Assembly: GCA_003993805.1 (NCBI GenBank)
Contig: RSEF01000001.1
Location: forward strand, 66,253,017 to 66,317,016
Direction of reading: 5' to 3'
Origin: Himantopus leucocephalus
Lineage: Eukaryota; Chordata; Aves; Charadriiformes; Recurvirostridae
Length of the DNA stretch: 64,000 nucleotides
Below, one piece after another: positions 12,321 to 25,500 of the stretch (within the stretch, counting starts at the first letter, position 1; every line of letters starts with the position of its first letter). The position numbers were made by a program, and so were the translations under genes. A model generated the notes under the pieces. It saw nothing but the letters and a program-made list of their open reading frames with translations, was not told the DNA's origin and ran no database searches.

Positions 12321-15300
12321 ATCAAAACATACACTGTAAGATCTGAGGGAAAAAGCAGCCCGATGTGTTACCCAGAACATTGGATAGTCTTAGGCTAGTC
12401 TGCATCAGCAGCAACCATCCAGCTTCCCTTAACTTCTGGTTTTACCTGTAATGAGGGTTATGAGACACAGATTTGCTTTGAAATATTCTTTAAGATGCAT
12501 TGATATAAAGTACTTTTAATGTGGTTTTCAGAATAACATGGTTACTTCTATTATTAGAAAAAAGTCCTTTTTCCAGTTAATGATTAACAGAATCACACCT
12601 GTAGGCCTATTCGTAAATACATGACGTGGTTTTGGGTCAACATTGAATATGGTTTTCTGTGCTTGTTAGGCAGAAAAGAACTGTGATAACAGTTTTCAGA
12701 AGAAGTATTTATTCTTGCTTAGCCTTTAACTGTCTCGATAAAATGATGAAGTTTTCAATTTTCTTTTAATGTTGTAAGTCAACATGACATCCTTCACACT
12801 TTAGCAGACAATGTCTCTTCTGCTTATTGACAAAGTAGCACTCTCATATTGAAGTTAAACACATCTGCTCTTCTGAGAGGAATGTGGTAACAGTTGCAGG
12901 ATTTTACTTTTGAAAGAAATTATTTTCCTCTGTGTTGCAGTTCTCATGAGAACGAAAAGAAGCTGACAAAGTTAGCCTTTAGTATGAAGTATTTGCTATG
13001 ATGACTGAAATACTGTTTTCCAGGAAAAATGTTTCCTGACTTAAAAGTTGATGGAAACTTTCCTCCTAAATTTCTGCGGAGATTTTAATAATATGAGCAG
13101 CTACTGAGCACACAACCATTTTGTGCATTCAGAGGATGCTGAGAAGCTGTCAATTTTGTGTATTGACATCTTGTCAACCTACGCAATTTTATCTGTTTTC
13201 TGCTTCTTGCAGGGACCTGATTAATCTAATACTGCTGAGATAACTTTGCATGCACAGTAACTGCTGTTGCAAAACAAATGGAATATCTCTGTACATATTG
13301 AAGTGATTCATTCAATGCAAGCACAGCTTTATACAAGTCGTTCTATGACCAGCAGAATAATGAAACCTGATTCCATGCTGATTTGTATCCTGAGTTTTTA
13401 GAGCACCAGATAGCCCTTTCAACCCCCAGGGTTCCCTATGGCCTCATGTCCCTGCAATACCCGCTGCTCGCGACATTCTCTCCGTTCTCCCTCTGCTTTC
13501 CACAACATCATCGTTTCTCTTCTGTGTCACTGAACTACTGGCTGAGCAAGAGGTATCATGCCTAGCTCCAAGCTAGGAGCTGACTGGCCAGCTGGCACGC
13601 TTATACTGTTAACTACACAGCTCATATTACTGCCTTTGTCTCACTGAGGGCACGGGTTTGAATCTTTCTCTTTATTTACCTACCCACTGCTTCTTTTTTG
13701 TTAGCTTGTTTAACCATATTTGGAGATAGTTAGTATTAGTATCTCTAGGAATCCTTGTGTCAGACGTGGTTGAAATTGGCCCAAATGTTCAAAAATAGTT
13801 AGAAGGAAGAATTGGCAGGTGGGTGGACAGAGCTAAAAGACAGTATGACTGCTGCTGCCCATCACCATACATTGTTGGCTGGTTGAGACTGAGCAGGATG
13901 TATGGATTCTAGAAGCTTTTTACACTTCAGTACACCTGCCTGTCTTCTGTGAGTTTAAAAATATCCACATACCACTGGTACTAGATTATTGAGACTAAGA
14001 ACAAATGAAATTTAAAATGTTTTTTAACAAATGAATATTGCCTTTCCAGTTAGCTAAAATAGATTGCATATGTTCAACTTAGCTGTAGTTAAAACAGAAA
14101 AGAGACTGTTACACCTCTTGAAATCACACTCCGCACTGGCTGTTTTGGTTAGCATGTCAGCTTCCTTTGCAGAGCAGATATTGCCTCCTTTTTACCAGCG
14201 TCCAGTGGCTGTCCAGTTTGTTTTAGAATTACTATTACTATTTTTCCTTCATTTTTCTTGGTATCTACATGCACAATAGGGCTTGGGGCATGCTTTCTCT
14301 AAATGATGGTTATAAAAGTGAAAAGATTTTTGATTACTAGCTACCCATCAAAGGATTGACAACCAATCTCATACCTTCTTTCATAGACTTGTCTATGTCT
14401 CTGTTGTCCAGACAGTCTTTTTATTGGCAAATAAATGGGCAAATTTCCGTTGTCCTTAATTCATTTCTCTCACACAGTTTCCTTTGTTATTTATAAGGGA
14501 AAGAGGTCCAGATCATCTATCATATTTCTGATTGTCTGAATTTGTTGAAGCAGATAATTATCAGTCACAAAAGGAAATTGCATACATCCTAGGAAATACT
14601 TGAAATCCGTGGTTTTGTGCCAACATGGTTTGTGGTTGCATTGCTACAAACCTCAAAGTATACCGTGAAAACCAGCCCTATTTATTTCTTTTATTTCTTC
14701 TCATAGTGCTATAATAAATAGGGATAGTGAGAATAGTTTACGAATTTTTTCTTTTAATATTGTTTTGAATATATCAGTCATATCAGTTGTCAGCCTGCTT
14801 GTAATTACCCAGATTGCTTTCATCCCCTCTTTTTAAAGAAGAAACTGTTTCGTATTTTCTAGTCATATGGCACTGTCCCCAGCTTTGTAGCTTTATTAAG
14901 AAGCTGTTTTACATAACAGGTTTTTCGTAATTCAGACACAGAAATTATCTGATCCCCATCCAAATGTAGTGCATTGATCTTTAATTGTATCTCTGCCTCC
15001 CTTTCCATACCTTATTCTCATTAGTCAGAAGCCTCAAACTTATTGTTCTCAATCAAAAGACAGACTTTGGATTTTACTTTTATTTTTAAAAATCTGTTTA
15101 AACCCCTTTTGTAGATTATATAAATCCCTTATTTTACTTCTCTTTCTGTACTTTGTCTGAAAAAAAGCTATTGTTATTTTAATTTGCTTTGCAAAGACTG
15201 ACTCAACCTTTTGTTAGTTCATATTTGTCCCTATATCTTCTGACTGGGAAGATTCAGGTAAATTTGATTAACAGGCCTTTCTGCCAACTCCATGATTTTT

Positions 15301-15472
15301 TCTAATACCTCATTTCCTGATTTGTATTTGAAGATTTTTGCTTAAAAGTCCTACTTCCTTGTTAGGTTCTGCCATTAATTGCCTTTCAGCAGTGGTGAGG
15401 CAGGATTGATTTCTCAGTATTAGGTCTTTGTCTTAGCCACTCCATACTCACCAAAATAATTTCACAAATAAA
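12321..15472 (+). other. SLC41A2 large intron, no recognised element
   Basis: AT-rich intronic sequence between two antisense CR1 copies. No exon or known repeat was recognised. Confidence 0.55.
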
Positions 15473-16130
15473 ATCATAGGATCATAGAATGGTTTAGGTT
15501 GGAAGGGACCTTAAAGATCATCTAGTTCCAACCTCCCTGCCATGGGTAGGGACACTTCCACTAGACCAAATTGCTCAAAGCCCCATCCAACCTGGCCTTG
15601 AACACTTCCAGGGATGGTGCCTCCACAACTTCTCCAAGCAACATGTTCCAGTGCCTCACAACCCTCAGACTGAGAAATTTCTTCCTAATATCTAATCTAA
15701 ATCTACCCTCTTCCAGTCTGAAGCCATTACCCTTCATCCTATCACTTCACGCCCTTGTAAAAAGTCTCTCTCCAGCTTTTTTGTAGGTGCCCTTCAGATG
15801 CTGGAAGGCCGCTATAAGGTCTCCCCGGAGTCTTCTCTTCTCCAGGCTGAACAACCCCAACTGTCTCAGCCTGTCCTCATAGGAGAGGTGCTCCAGCCCT
15901 CTGATCATCTTCTTGGCCCTCCCCTGGACGTGCTCCAACAGGTCTGCATCCTTCTCATGTTGAGGGCTCCAGAGCTGGATGCAATATTCCAGGTGAGGTC
16001 TGTCTCATGAGGGCAGAGTAGAGGGGCAGAATTACCTCCCTCAACCTACTGGCCACACTTCTTTTGATGCAGCGCAGGATACGGTTGGCCTTCTGGGCTG
16101 TGAGCGCACACAGAGTCTTCTGGTGACCAC
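15473..16130 (-). mobile_element. CR1 LINE, 5'-truncated, antisense
   Basis: It begins with the inverted CR1 3' end (atcatagaatggtttaggtt). The minus strand reads [20 protein letters not shown], then [20 protein letters not shown], and further upstream KANRILRCIKRSVASRLREV and [10 protein letters not shown]. This is the CR1 ORF2 C-terminus plus its 3' tail. It closely resembles the copy at 57202-57542, sharing the ccccatccaacctggccttg block, so the two are probably from the same subfamily. Confidence 0.93.
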
Positions 16131-16439
16131 AGATATTTGTTCTGCAACCAAACAACGGCCTAAGCATCAGATAAACAAATCAGTTCAACTACAATAAACA
16201 AGGACTTTCTCCTTCCTAAGTGGGGACAAGATCTGCATTACTCCTGCCTAATCGTATCTTCTTGGAGCAGCCCATTGCTATGTAAAACATCTGGGGGGAA
16301 AAAAGTATATGCTTGATATGCAAGTAGACAACTCTAGAGTAAAATAACAATAGGAAAATTTTATGTTAGTGCCGTTGTGTTCTGTAATGTAGATAGAACA
16401 AGCTGATTTAGTTTTCTATTCATTAAAGTAAAAATTTGT

Positions 16440-17645
16440 AGAACATAGAACAGCCTAGGTTGGAAGAGACCTCGAAAGATCATCCGGTCCAACCTTTTGT
16501 GGGAAAGGGAGCCTAGATGAGGTTATCTGGCACCCTCTCCGGTCACGTCTTGAAAACCTCCAGTGAAGGGGATTCCACCACATGCCTAGGGTGCTTGTTC
16601 CAGTGAATGATTGTTCTCACTGTAAAAAATTTCTTTCTTATATTGAGATGAAACCTCTTCCAGTGCAACTTGTACCCATTGCCCCTTGTCCCCTCCGTGT
16701 GGCTTCTTGTGAAAAGAGACCCTCTGTCCTTTTTGTATCTCCCCCTTAAGTACTGGAAAACTGTGATGAGGTCTCCTCTGAGCCTTCTCTTCTCCAGGGA
16801 GAAAAGACCTAACTTCTTCAGTCTTTCCTTACAGGGCAGATTCTCCAGCTCTCAGATCACCTTCATGGCCCTCCTTTCGACCTTCTCCAGTCCATCCACA
16901 TCTTTCTTGAATTGTGGGGACCAGAATTGGACACAGTACTCCAGGTGCAGCCTGACAAGCACTGAGTAGAATGGGATGATCATGTCTCTATCTCTGCAAG
17001 TAGAGATGGATGCAGCCCAGGATCCATTTTGCAGCACACTGCTGACCTATGTTCATCTCGTCCACCAGGACCCCTGGGTCCCTTTCAGCAATGCTGCTCT
17101 CCAGCTACACAGATCCTAGCCTGTACTGGGCCTTTTGGTTATGTTGTCTCAGGTGCAGGACTTTGCACTTGTCTTTGTTGAACTTCATACTGTTCTTGCT
17201 AGCCCACTCTTCCCACCCTGTCCAGGTCTGTCTGTAAGATGGCTCTCCCTTCTGACGTGTCCACCTCACCACCCAGTTTAGAGTCATCAGCAAACTTGGT
17301 AAGGGTGCTTTCAGTCCCATCATCCAGGTTATTTTTTCAGATGTTGAACAGTGTGGGCCCCAGTATCAATCCCTGGGGGACCCCACTTGTGACAGGTCCC
17401 AGCCCAAGTAAAAACCATTGATCACCACCCTCTGAGTGCAACCTGTTAGCCCATTTCCTACTCATCTCACAAACTACCCATCCAGTCTGTAACCCACCAG
17501 TTTGTCTAGGAGGAAGCTGTGGGAAACTGTCAAATGCTTTGCTGAAAATGGGTGTGACATTTGCCCTCTTCCAGTTGTCAGGGATATCCCCTGATCTCCA
17601 CGACTTTTCGAAGATTATAGACAGTGGCCTTGTAACAATGCCACC
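16440..17645 (-). mobile_element. CR1 LINE with internally deleted reverse transcriptase, antisense
   Basis: The inverted 3' end is at 16450 (agcctaggttggaagagacc). Read on the minus strand, the element contains in order ITRPLSII-type and NWKRANVTPIF (reverse-transcriptase finger region), SKAFDSF (motif A region), TSGVPQGLILGPTLFNI (motif B region), a connection region, and [20 protein letters not shown]. The jump from VTPIF directly to SKAFD shows that the usual stretch between these motifs is missing. With other frame breaks, the copy cannot encode a full enzyme. Confidence 0.93.
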
Positions 17646-17839
17646 CACTTCTCTTTGTACTATAGGGTGGTTTGTTTCATAGAAATATTTTTTCCAATGG
17701 GAAGTGTATCAACAGTTGTCATGGAGAAGGTAGACTCTCCATCATTACCATTCTCTTAAAAATCAGTTATTCAGACGCTTCTCTTGTCCTTTCAACCTGA
17801 ATTATGAATGGTAGAAGATTATAGTTAATCCTACTCTGT

Positions 17840-17897
17840 GCCAAAGGGGAATGGATAGATTAACTCTTGAAGTCTTCTCCAGCCCTGTGATTCTGTG
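17840..17897 (+). mobile_element. Old CR1 3'-end relic
   Basis: The sequence ggatagattaactcttgaag, then tcttctccagccctgtgattctgtg, resembles the diverged 3' tail of CR1 (ggactagatgacctcttgag...cagccctatgattctatg). It is very short and diverged, so it is either an ancient fragment or a chance resemblance. Confidence 0.55.
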
Positions 17898-18369
17898 TGT
17901 GAAATCTGTGTTTATGTTTGTGGTAGTGAATGCATCTGCTTCGCGTTATTTATACTTGCCAGCAATACTGCCCTAGAAGGGTAATCCAGCAGTGGCATAA
18001 CTATGTAGTACTTCTGTTGTTCAAAGAAGAGGAGGCAGTAAGAGGGAGCTTCACCTATGAGACAGCATCAGATCAAACCTTTTGGAGGAATCTTTTACAC
18101 TTATCATGAATTAAAACTGATCTCCAAATATTCAGATTTCCAATATGGATATTCCAAATATCCAGTGATACACCAAATTGTAGCACAAGTTTTTTGACTT
18201 ATTTTAGTGCTTGGTGTTAGCCTGCCTATAACTAAAATGTTTCTCTTTTTTACTTTTGTATGTAGGAGACTGTGGTAAATATGGAGGAAGCTGGTGAATT
18301 TGCAAAAATATTGCCTACTAGAGGAAAACAATATTTGAAAATTTACCACTTGTTCCTTTTGTATTTCAG
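17898..18369 (+). other. SLC41A2 large intron, 3' end
   Basis: The end of the 14.7-kb intron, closing with ccttttgtatttcag at 18369. Nothing else was recognised. Confidence 0.75.
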
Positions 18370-18501
18370 GTATTGGTGGTAATCTAGTAGCTATTCAAGC
18401 TAGCAGAATTTCTACCTACCTCCATTTACATAGCATCCCTGGAGAACTGCCAGAAGAAGCCAAGGGTTGCTATTATCCATGCAGAACCTATTATGGTACA
18501 G
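18370..18501 (+). CDS. SLC41A2: SLC41A2 internal coding exon
   Basis: This 132-bp exon begins after gtatttcag and ends at ACA G|gtatgt. Its first two bases complete the Gly codon left open at 3716, giving VINGIGGNLVAIQASR, the strongly conserved GGN-containing element of MgtE-like transporters. After this comes RISTYLHLHSIPGELPEEAK, and then a Cys- and Tyr-rich loop (KGCYYPCRTYYGTG) that links two membrane segments. The HLHSIPGELP and GCYYP wording fits SLC41A2 and differs from SLC41A1 (HMNGMPGE). The exon phase matches both neighbours, and no disabling change is seen. The intron in front of it is full of CR1 fragments. Confidence 0.93.
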
Positions 18502-19407
18502 GTATGTATTAGTCAGTTAATTGTTAAAGCTACCATCTCATGTCTCCTCTTTTCCCCGCTGGGCAGTTTCCGTTGTCTGCAGCTGTTTCCCTGTGAGAAT
18601 CACAAGGAAACCCCTGCAGGAGGCGATGCATGGAGAGGAACACAGGGAAAGGTGTAACCCTGGCAAGGATGGAAGATAGGGACTGATGAGGCAGGACTCT
18701 ATGATACCCATGCAGAAGGATTTCAACCTTCATCTTTCCTTAGCTTGCGTACCTGCTCCTAACCTTTCTCATTTAACTCCAGAAGTTCAAACCAATCTCC
18801 TGTTACTTTAAATCTAACATTATTACTAAGCCAAGGCCCTGCTTTCCATTTCCCATTTGCCATTTTCTTTCTAGGTTTCTGCTTCACAGCTTATTCCTCC
18901 CCTGTATTGCCCCTTTCCTAATAATGTACTAACTGTGATGAAATGTGATGTGTTAACAGCATGTATTACACTTTCATATTTATGAAATGAATTGGAACAG
19001 GTGAGAAAATGGTAAATGTGGGATTACTTTTTAGAAATGTAGGGTAATTTTGAGGATGTCTTGAATATGGTGTCCAAAACATCCTCGTTAGGATGTTAGG
19101 AAGGCTTTAGGAGATTAGTGCAGCTCCAAGAAAGTAGATGGTATTACAGGAGTAGAGCATGAAAGCAGACAGGTTACACCCTCTTCTGGAAGGGCCCTGC
19201 TTAAATTTTCCGGGAGACACTATAGGTGGCTTTTTTCCCCCCCTGTGAAAATCCTCAAGGAGTCTTTTAGCAGAAAATAATACTTGCTGTTCCACAATAG
19301 TCAATGCTGTGGAAGTCCAAAACTGCTTTTCATATTAAAATGAATAAAAATCTGATATAGTAATTGAAGAGCTCAACTGAATTTTGGTTTATTTTTTTTT
19401 ATTGTAG
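18502..19407 (+). other. SLC41A2 intron
   Basis: A 906-bp intron with gtatgt and attgtag ends. No repeat or internal gene was recognised. Confidence 0.85.
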
Positions 19408-19556
19408 GAGTAAATAACAAATCAGCCCAAGTTCTGCTTCTTTTGGTGATTCCTGGACACCTGATTTTCTTGTACACTATCCACTTAATGAAAAGCGGCC
19501 ACACTTCCTTAACTCCTATCTTTATAGCAGTATATTTGTTTGCAGCTCTGCTACAG
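19408..19556 (+). CDS. SLC41A2: SLC41A2 internal coding exon (penultimate coding exon by family structure)
   Basis: This 149-bp exon lies between acceptor tttttattgtag and donor CTACAG|gtaaga. Two bases complete the Gly codon opened at 18501, and 49 full codons follow. The translation reads [20 protein letters not shown], then [20 protein letters not shown] and [10 protein letters not shown]. These are two hydrophobic membrane helices separated by a short polar loop, as in the C-terminal half of SLC41 transporters. In the family the chain continues with a final exon carrying a short cytoplasmic loop, a last helix and a C-terminus rich in Gly, Asp and Arg. That exon was not found downstream. 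If the donor were not used, translation would add five or six residues and stop at 19575-19577. Confidence 0.93.
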
Positions 19557-22500
19557 GTAAGAACAAGCACAATTTGAAAATGCTTGTATAAAATCACGTT
19601 CTTGATGAAAATAGTGTTTTATCTGGTTTCTGAAATCTCATGAATAATACAAGAAGGTATGTGTTAATACAGGCTGTCAGCACAGTTTTGAAGTAACTAA
19701 TTATCTCTACATGTGTATAGCTTACACAGGTGTATCTATATTGTGAGTGCTTCTCAGAAGACACTTGACTGCCTTATTTCCCAGTCATGCATATTGTGCT
19801 TTCTCTTTCACGTGCTTCTTTGAACCATTGCATCTAAACCCCCCCATCATTTTAATCGTCTAGAGGGGAGCTGGAGACAAGGAAAATGAATACATAAAGG
19901 AAAACTCTCAAAGAAATCTCCTAAGTGGTTCACATTACTATTAATTAACATAGTCAAATATGCAGTAGATGAGAATGCTATGGCTTATTTGGTGCATTCT
20001 TAATATTTATTAAAGTCGAAATTAGTCTGACAGCGATCACTGTACAAGAAATTGTAATTGCATTAATTGTTAAATATTGCTACGTTATTTTGGCTGGTCT
20101 CACCTAGTGGCCTGTTCACACCCAGCAAGGGCAGTTCTTGAAAGACGCCTTTTGAAATAGCAATGTCTTAAGGTGAAATAATGTCACTTGGAGAAATCAG
20201 TGATACAAAATGAAATGTTTTTATTAAATCCACAGCTAATTTTTAGCTAAAATCTGGCTGAATTGACTATAATGTTTCATTGTACCTTAAAAAGACGTAT
20301 TGACTGTTCATGTTACGCAATAGAAATACAGTTGAAATATCCATAAGTTAAATGCACACCCTGCTTCTAAAAATGAGACCAATTTAGTTTTAAAATACAA
20401 AAAACATTATCATCAGTCAATTCTTAATAAAAAATTATAATTTTTAATGTTCTGAATTGTCTTTCTGTGTTTATCACAGTACTATTTCAGTAAAGATAAG
20501 TTTCAAAAACTTACTATTTTAATTTCATGTGCAAACTCTATACTTTTTAGATAGAATATAACTGGTAATGTTTCAAGTTTTGTGAGTGAGAATGTCATAC
20601 TAGAAGTCATAAATTACTTTTCCTCTTACACAATATTCCTAGTTTGCAGCCTTATAATTTGTTTTGTCATGTGTTTTCCTGAGGAAATGACACTATTCCT
20701 TCACTCTGTTCTGTTTGTCCTTTCTAATAACTTTTGAATCCTTTGGCCCTTTTCAGTCAAGTTTTTCTAAGTATTGGCTCTCTTAGTGATACTAAGTTCC
20801 TGTAAGCTTAATAAAAACAGGTTGGGGAAAGAGTCCCTGTTAATGCCTCTGCTGAAGGTAAGACTTCAGTATGATTTCAGCCATTATTAGACTTCAGAGA
20901 TTTCACGTGGGAATCAACCTGAATTCACAAATCCGTATGAAATCCATACAGCCCTCCTGCTCACAGAACTGCAATCATAGTATGTTCAGGGATACAAACC
21001 TTTTCTTCAGCAGCAAAGGAGAGGGTAAGATGTGAGAAATGCAGAAGTTCAGCTGAAAAAACAGTTAAGGCATTAGGGAAGGACTTTCAAATCATCCAGT
21101 AATTCAGACCCAGAACACATGTAAAGCTTTTTGTATAAGTTCAAGGTCTTATTAGAGTATTCAGTTTTGCGGTCGTGCATCTCCATTGCAGTCCGTAAGG
21201 CCAGACCTGATTTTCTTGATTTTTCACCTATAAAGCAGACATATAGCTTTTTTCTTTTTTCTCTGCTTCCTTTTATAGATGATTGTTTCCTCTTTATCTT
21301 CTGTCTTTAGCCACAACAGGCAGTTTGAGATGTATTTACTTTGAAACTGTGCGACTGTATTGCACACTGTAACTTCTCATGGGTCTTGACAGATTTACAA
21401 TTTGGAACCCCATGTTTCTTAACACCTTCTGAAAATATTTAATACTTTTTCCTGTTTTAATTATTTTGGCATTTTTCTAGTAGTGATTATTGTAGTTTTG
21501 CATACCTCTAATTAGAGCAGATTTAAATTTTTCAGATACATTCTTGCTTTAACCCTTAAATCCTGAACATACTTTACCTGTCTGTGTGAAGCACTTGCCT
21601 GCTGCAGTGCTGTGCTTTTAAGTTTCTCCTTTCTCAAGGAAAACACTTAAATATTTGCACTCATTCCTCTTTCCTTTTTTCAGTGACATCATCTATGCAC
21701 CTGGATATAGTAAAGAACAGTTTTCAAGCTGCCATTTCTTTTGGCATAAGCCAACATCTACTGATCTCATTTTTCCAGAATTCTTTTATATTTTTGTCCT
21801 CCCAATGGGAGCTTTTCCTGTTCTGCTGTAAAACTGAAAAAAACTGACAACTAATTATTGTAATTTCAATTATCAACAAAACAAATCCATTGTCAGTCTT
21901 CTGAGCAGAGGGAGATCTGCATTCCAGGCCTTTTTAATAATATATTGGACTTTGCATTTATTTTCGCTTTGCATGGAAGGCATATGAAAATGTATGTCAA
22001 AAATTACAGGCCTGCTTGCAGGCTATGTCTTTTATGTTTGAGATGGTAGATGATAATTTAATAGAACATAGTGATTCCCAAAGGTAAGAGTTAATTATGG
22101 GCAGTCCTGTGCTTGAGGAGGTTTGATATCACTACTTTGCCCTTTCCAGTTCCTTACTTATATTGAGCTGGGGGGCAGAAAGGGTAGCTGAATAATGATT
22201 ATGACAATGTACTACCTATTTACTTTTTTTTCCCCACTATGTTAAAAAATTCATGCTAAATTAAAAAACAACAGCAACAAAGTGAATTTTCTGTCTTTAA
22301 AATTCAAGCCACTATTGTAAGATGTTAAATTATTTAATGACATATTTTACAGTGGACTGAAATAGATTGTTAATTAATTTCAAGATCTGTTTATTATCTC
22401 TGATTGTCCAGCTTTGACTTTGTTTAAAATGGAGAGGAAAGGGTTAGGGAAATGACAAAAGTAGAGCTGGAATATTATAGTAAGCTGAAGAAAATCAAGG

Positions 22501-25500
22501 AAATATTAACACAAAAACTTTAATTATGACTATTGTATTCCTCTCTTCCTCTGTCAGTTTATGCTATTGCACATTATCTCTACAGTAAATTTGTAACATA
22601 TATATGAATTCTATTTGGCATTTTAACACGATTTTTTTCAGATTGCCTGTAAACTTCAATATTCTTCTTCCCAAAGTGATAAAATGGAATCTATTTGCAT
22701 TGTAAGCTGTATACAGTATTACTGAAGTTCCAGTCAGATAGTTAATTTCATTCTCATCCAATTCTGGTACTTTCATGGTTTGATTACTTTTTTTTTTCAC
22801 CACCCATGCCTACCAGCTTCTTTCCTCTCTTCTCCCTACCTGTTCTTAGGTATTGTCTCCCCAGCATGTGATTTAATTGAAGTATTTATGGGAAATAAGT
22901 AATTAACATGACATGATGTACATTAGCAATAGTATGATTTAGTTATTATTGTCCAAAAATATGCGATGTAGTAAAACAAAGTACAGTTTCACTGAATATG
23001 TAGGTGTTTCTAAAAATCATGAAATTAAGATATTTTAAATAATATGAGTAGCCGGTATTATGATCTGCATTCTCTCTGATTCTCTATGAACAAAACAGTT
23101 CTGGGTTTCTAGACTTAAGAAAACCCATAAAGTGTTTTATTTTCTTTTATTTTAATTTTCCTAGCTTTAATAGTACTGTTGTTTATGTTCTTTAAATTAA
23201 TGCATATCCTTGAAATGTTCTTCAATTAAATTTATAAATTGATTCTATTGAAATCCAAGGCTATCCTCCCTTTAACTTTAGTGGGGCTACAATTTCACAA
23301 TTATATTTTCATAAAGATGGGGGAAACAAATATTTATATTAATCTGTATTCAAATAGAACTTTTAGGCTTGAGTTCAAAAGATCTAAATTAGCTCTGTAG
23401 TGAGGAGTCTGTTCTGTGTTTATGAATGGCAGTGCCAGAGGAAAACACAAACAAAAAATAATATTATGAGGTAGGTATACCTTGTAAGTATGTAGGGTAC
23501 TTCACGTAGTGCAGTGTACAGTTTCTGGGCAAGCCAATGTGCATTATTGAAAACCAGTATATTGATTTTAAAGGTGGTTTGGATTTGGTGAGTAACCTCT
23601 ATTTGAAAGAAATAACCTTTTCTTGAAAATTTTACAAAAACAAGTCACATACAAACACATACCAGTATCCTACATGCAGTTACAACCTGGCGTTTGACCA
23701 ACAAAGAATATATTTACTGAAAACCAGTCCTCCTCTTATACCTCACAAAGGCATTTTTTAACTGTATGAGGCTATGCACTGAGCAAAGTTTCATCCTCTG
23801 TCTTGTCAACCTGCAGTATAATGAGAGCAGCACTGGAACTGCAAAGCCATCGGTCCTGGCACAGAGCTCTGAGCGTTCAAAGGCGGCCTCTGTTCTGTGC
23901 GTTCTCACTGAGCCAGTAAAACGCCCTCTAAGGAATTTTCACACCTCCTAGCCAAATCTGAGCACACAGTTATGTTAAAGACTCAGGGAATAAACAAACA
24001 ATAGGAGATTCCCAGCTATTTGCTATTCCCAAGCAAACAAGTAATTCCAAAAGGCAGTCCTTCCTATCTGATGAAGGTCAGATGTCTACTGCTGTGAAGC
24101 AACTTTTGCGGTGCTTTGGCGCTCTTTGGGGCAATATAAAACCAAGAATTCAGCAGTGTTCATAATCATGTCCTGCTCACATGTAAAAAGTCTTGGATTT
24201 CTCACTAGTGTGAGGATTCTAATGATGGTATGGGCCTCTTGAATGTGGAAAAATAACTCATGGGGTATACTCTATAGAGAAATAAGGAAGGTTGTGTTTA
24301 TATAGAAAATACTTATGCATTTTAAATACTGCTTTTGCTAATAGGAAAGGTTACTTCCGAAATGTAGAGCCTATAACTGCTAAAGAGACTACATGATTCA
24401 AGGAAATACAGAAACTAAGGTCCAAACCTGGACAGTTCTGCATGTTTGGTGCTTTCTTATCACAGCATGAGAAGCAGACTTGCCAGATCCATTGGGACCT
24501 GAATCACCCGCTCTTTCACTTCCAGGCCTGTTGCTGTCTGTAGTCTGTCTGTTGTCTGCTCTCTGCTGGCTCCTACCAAGTCATTAGCAGGGATATATCA
24601 TTTTTGCTTCCAGGAGGCTGAGCTGCCAGTCCTTATGTATGTAGCACGACACACTGAGTTGTGCTACAGCTATTGCAGGTTGAGCATATCTGAAGGCTTA
24701 ATGGTCTGGGTTGTGCTCCTCATTCAGACAGCTGACAAACAGCCTGAAATTAGGACTGTCTCGGTCCAACCAGGGTGGCAAAGCTCCGAAGAAACCAAGA
24801 AGACAGTCCAAGGAATTTGGATTCAAACTGTGGAATAAAAAAAAAAGTGCCTTCCCACAAAATTACATCAGTATAATCAAATTGATTTAGAAACAACTTC
24901 AGTTAAAATGGTATCCTCTTTTTTATGTAGGTGAGGTTTTAGTCTTACATAAATGTATGCTATGCTGCCTGGGTGCTTGCATACTGTAGTGTAGCTACGC
25001 TTAGCTACAACATGAACAACAACAGCAAGAAAAAACTTGCTGTTCAGTGGTTTCTTTGCAGCCAGACATCGAAGGAATTCTCTGTATGTTTGGAGGAAAT
25101 AGTGACTTGTTTCCCCTGGACAAGACACACACCAGATATACTACCTGAGAAGACACGGGGAAAAAATTTCTTTTGAAAAATATACGTAGACTCTACTCTG
25201 AGACTTCACTTGACTACAGAAATCTAGCTGTTGACAATGGAAATTCAGCAAGTAAGTTCAGTGTAGAACAATTACGAGTGCTTTACAGTCACTACTTAAC
25301 TTCATATGAAGACATCAAAAGCCATTTAAAATCTGAGAAATGTCATAAATAATTTAAAAATTAACTTAATGGAGGGTCAAATCCATGAAAGGACCTATAC
25401 CATAAATCTGGTGAGAATGATGTCAGAGTCAGGACATAGTAGTTTTTAGAGATCCCTGGGTTTTTCACTCATAGGGTTTTTTTTTTAAAAAAAATGAACT

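Noticed and set aside
11700..12398. 232-codon plus-strand ORF, the longest uninterrupted one in the window
   Set aside because: It is the antisense of a CR1 copy whose minus strand reads as CR1 ORF2; the plus-strand reading has no recognisable domain.
23714..24130. GC-richer patch with short ORFs, considered as an opsin or SLC41A2 exon
   Set aside because: Neither strand gives opsin TM3-TM7 motifs or the SLC41 C-terminal motif.
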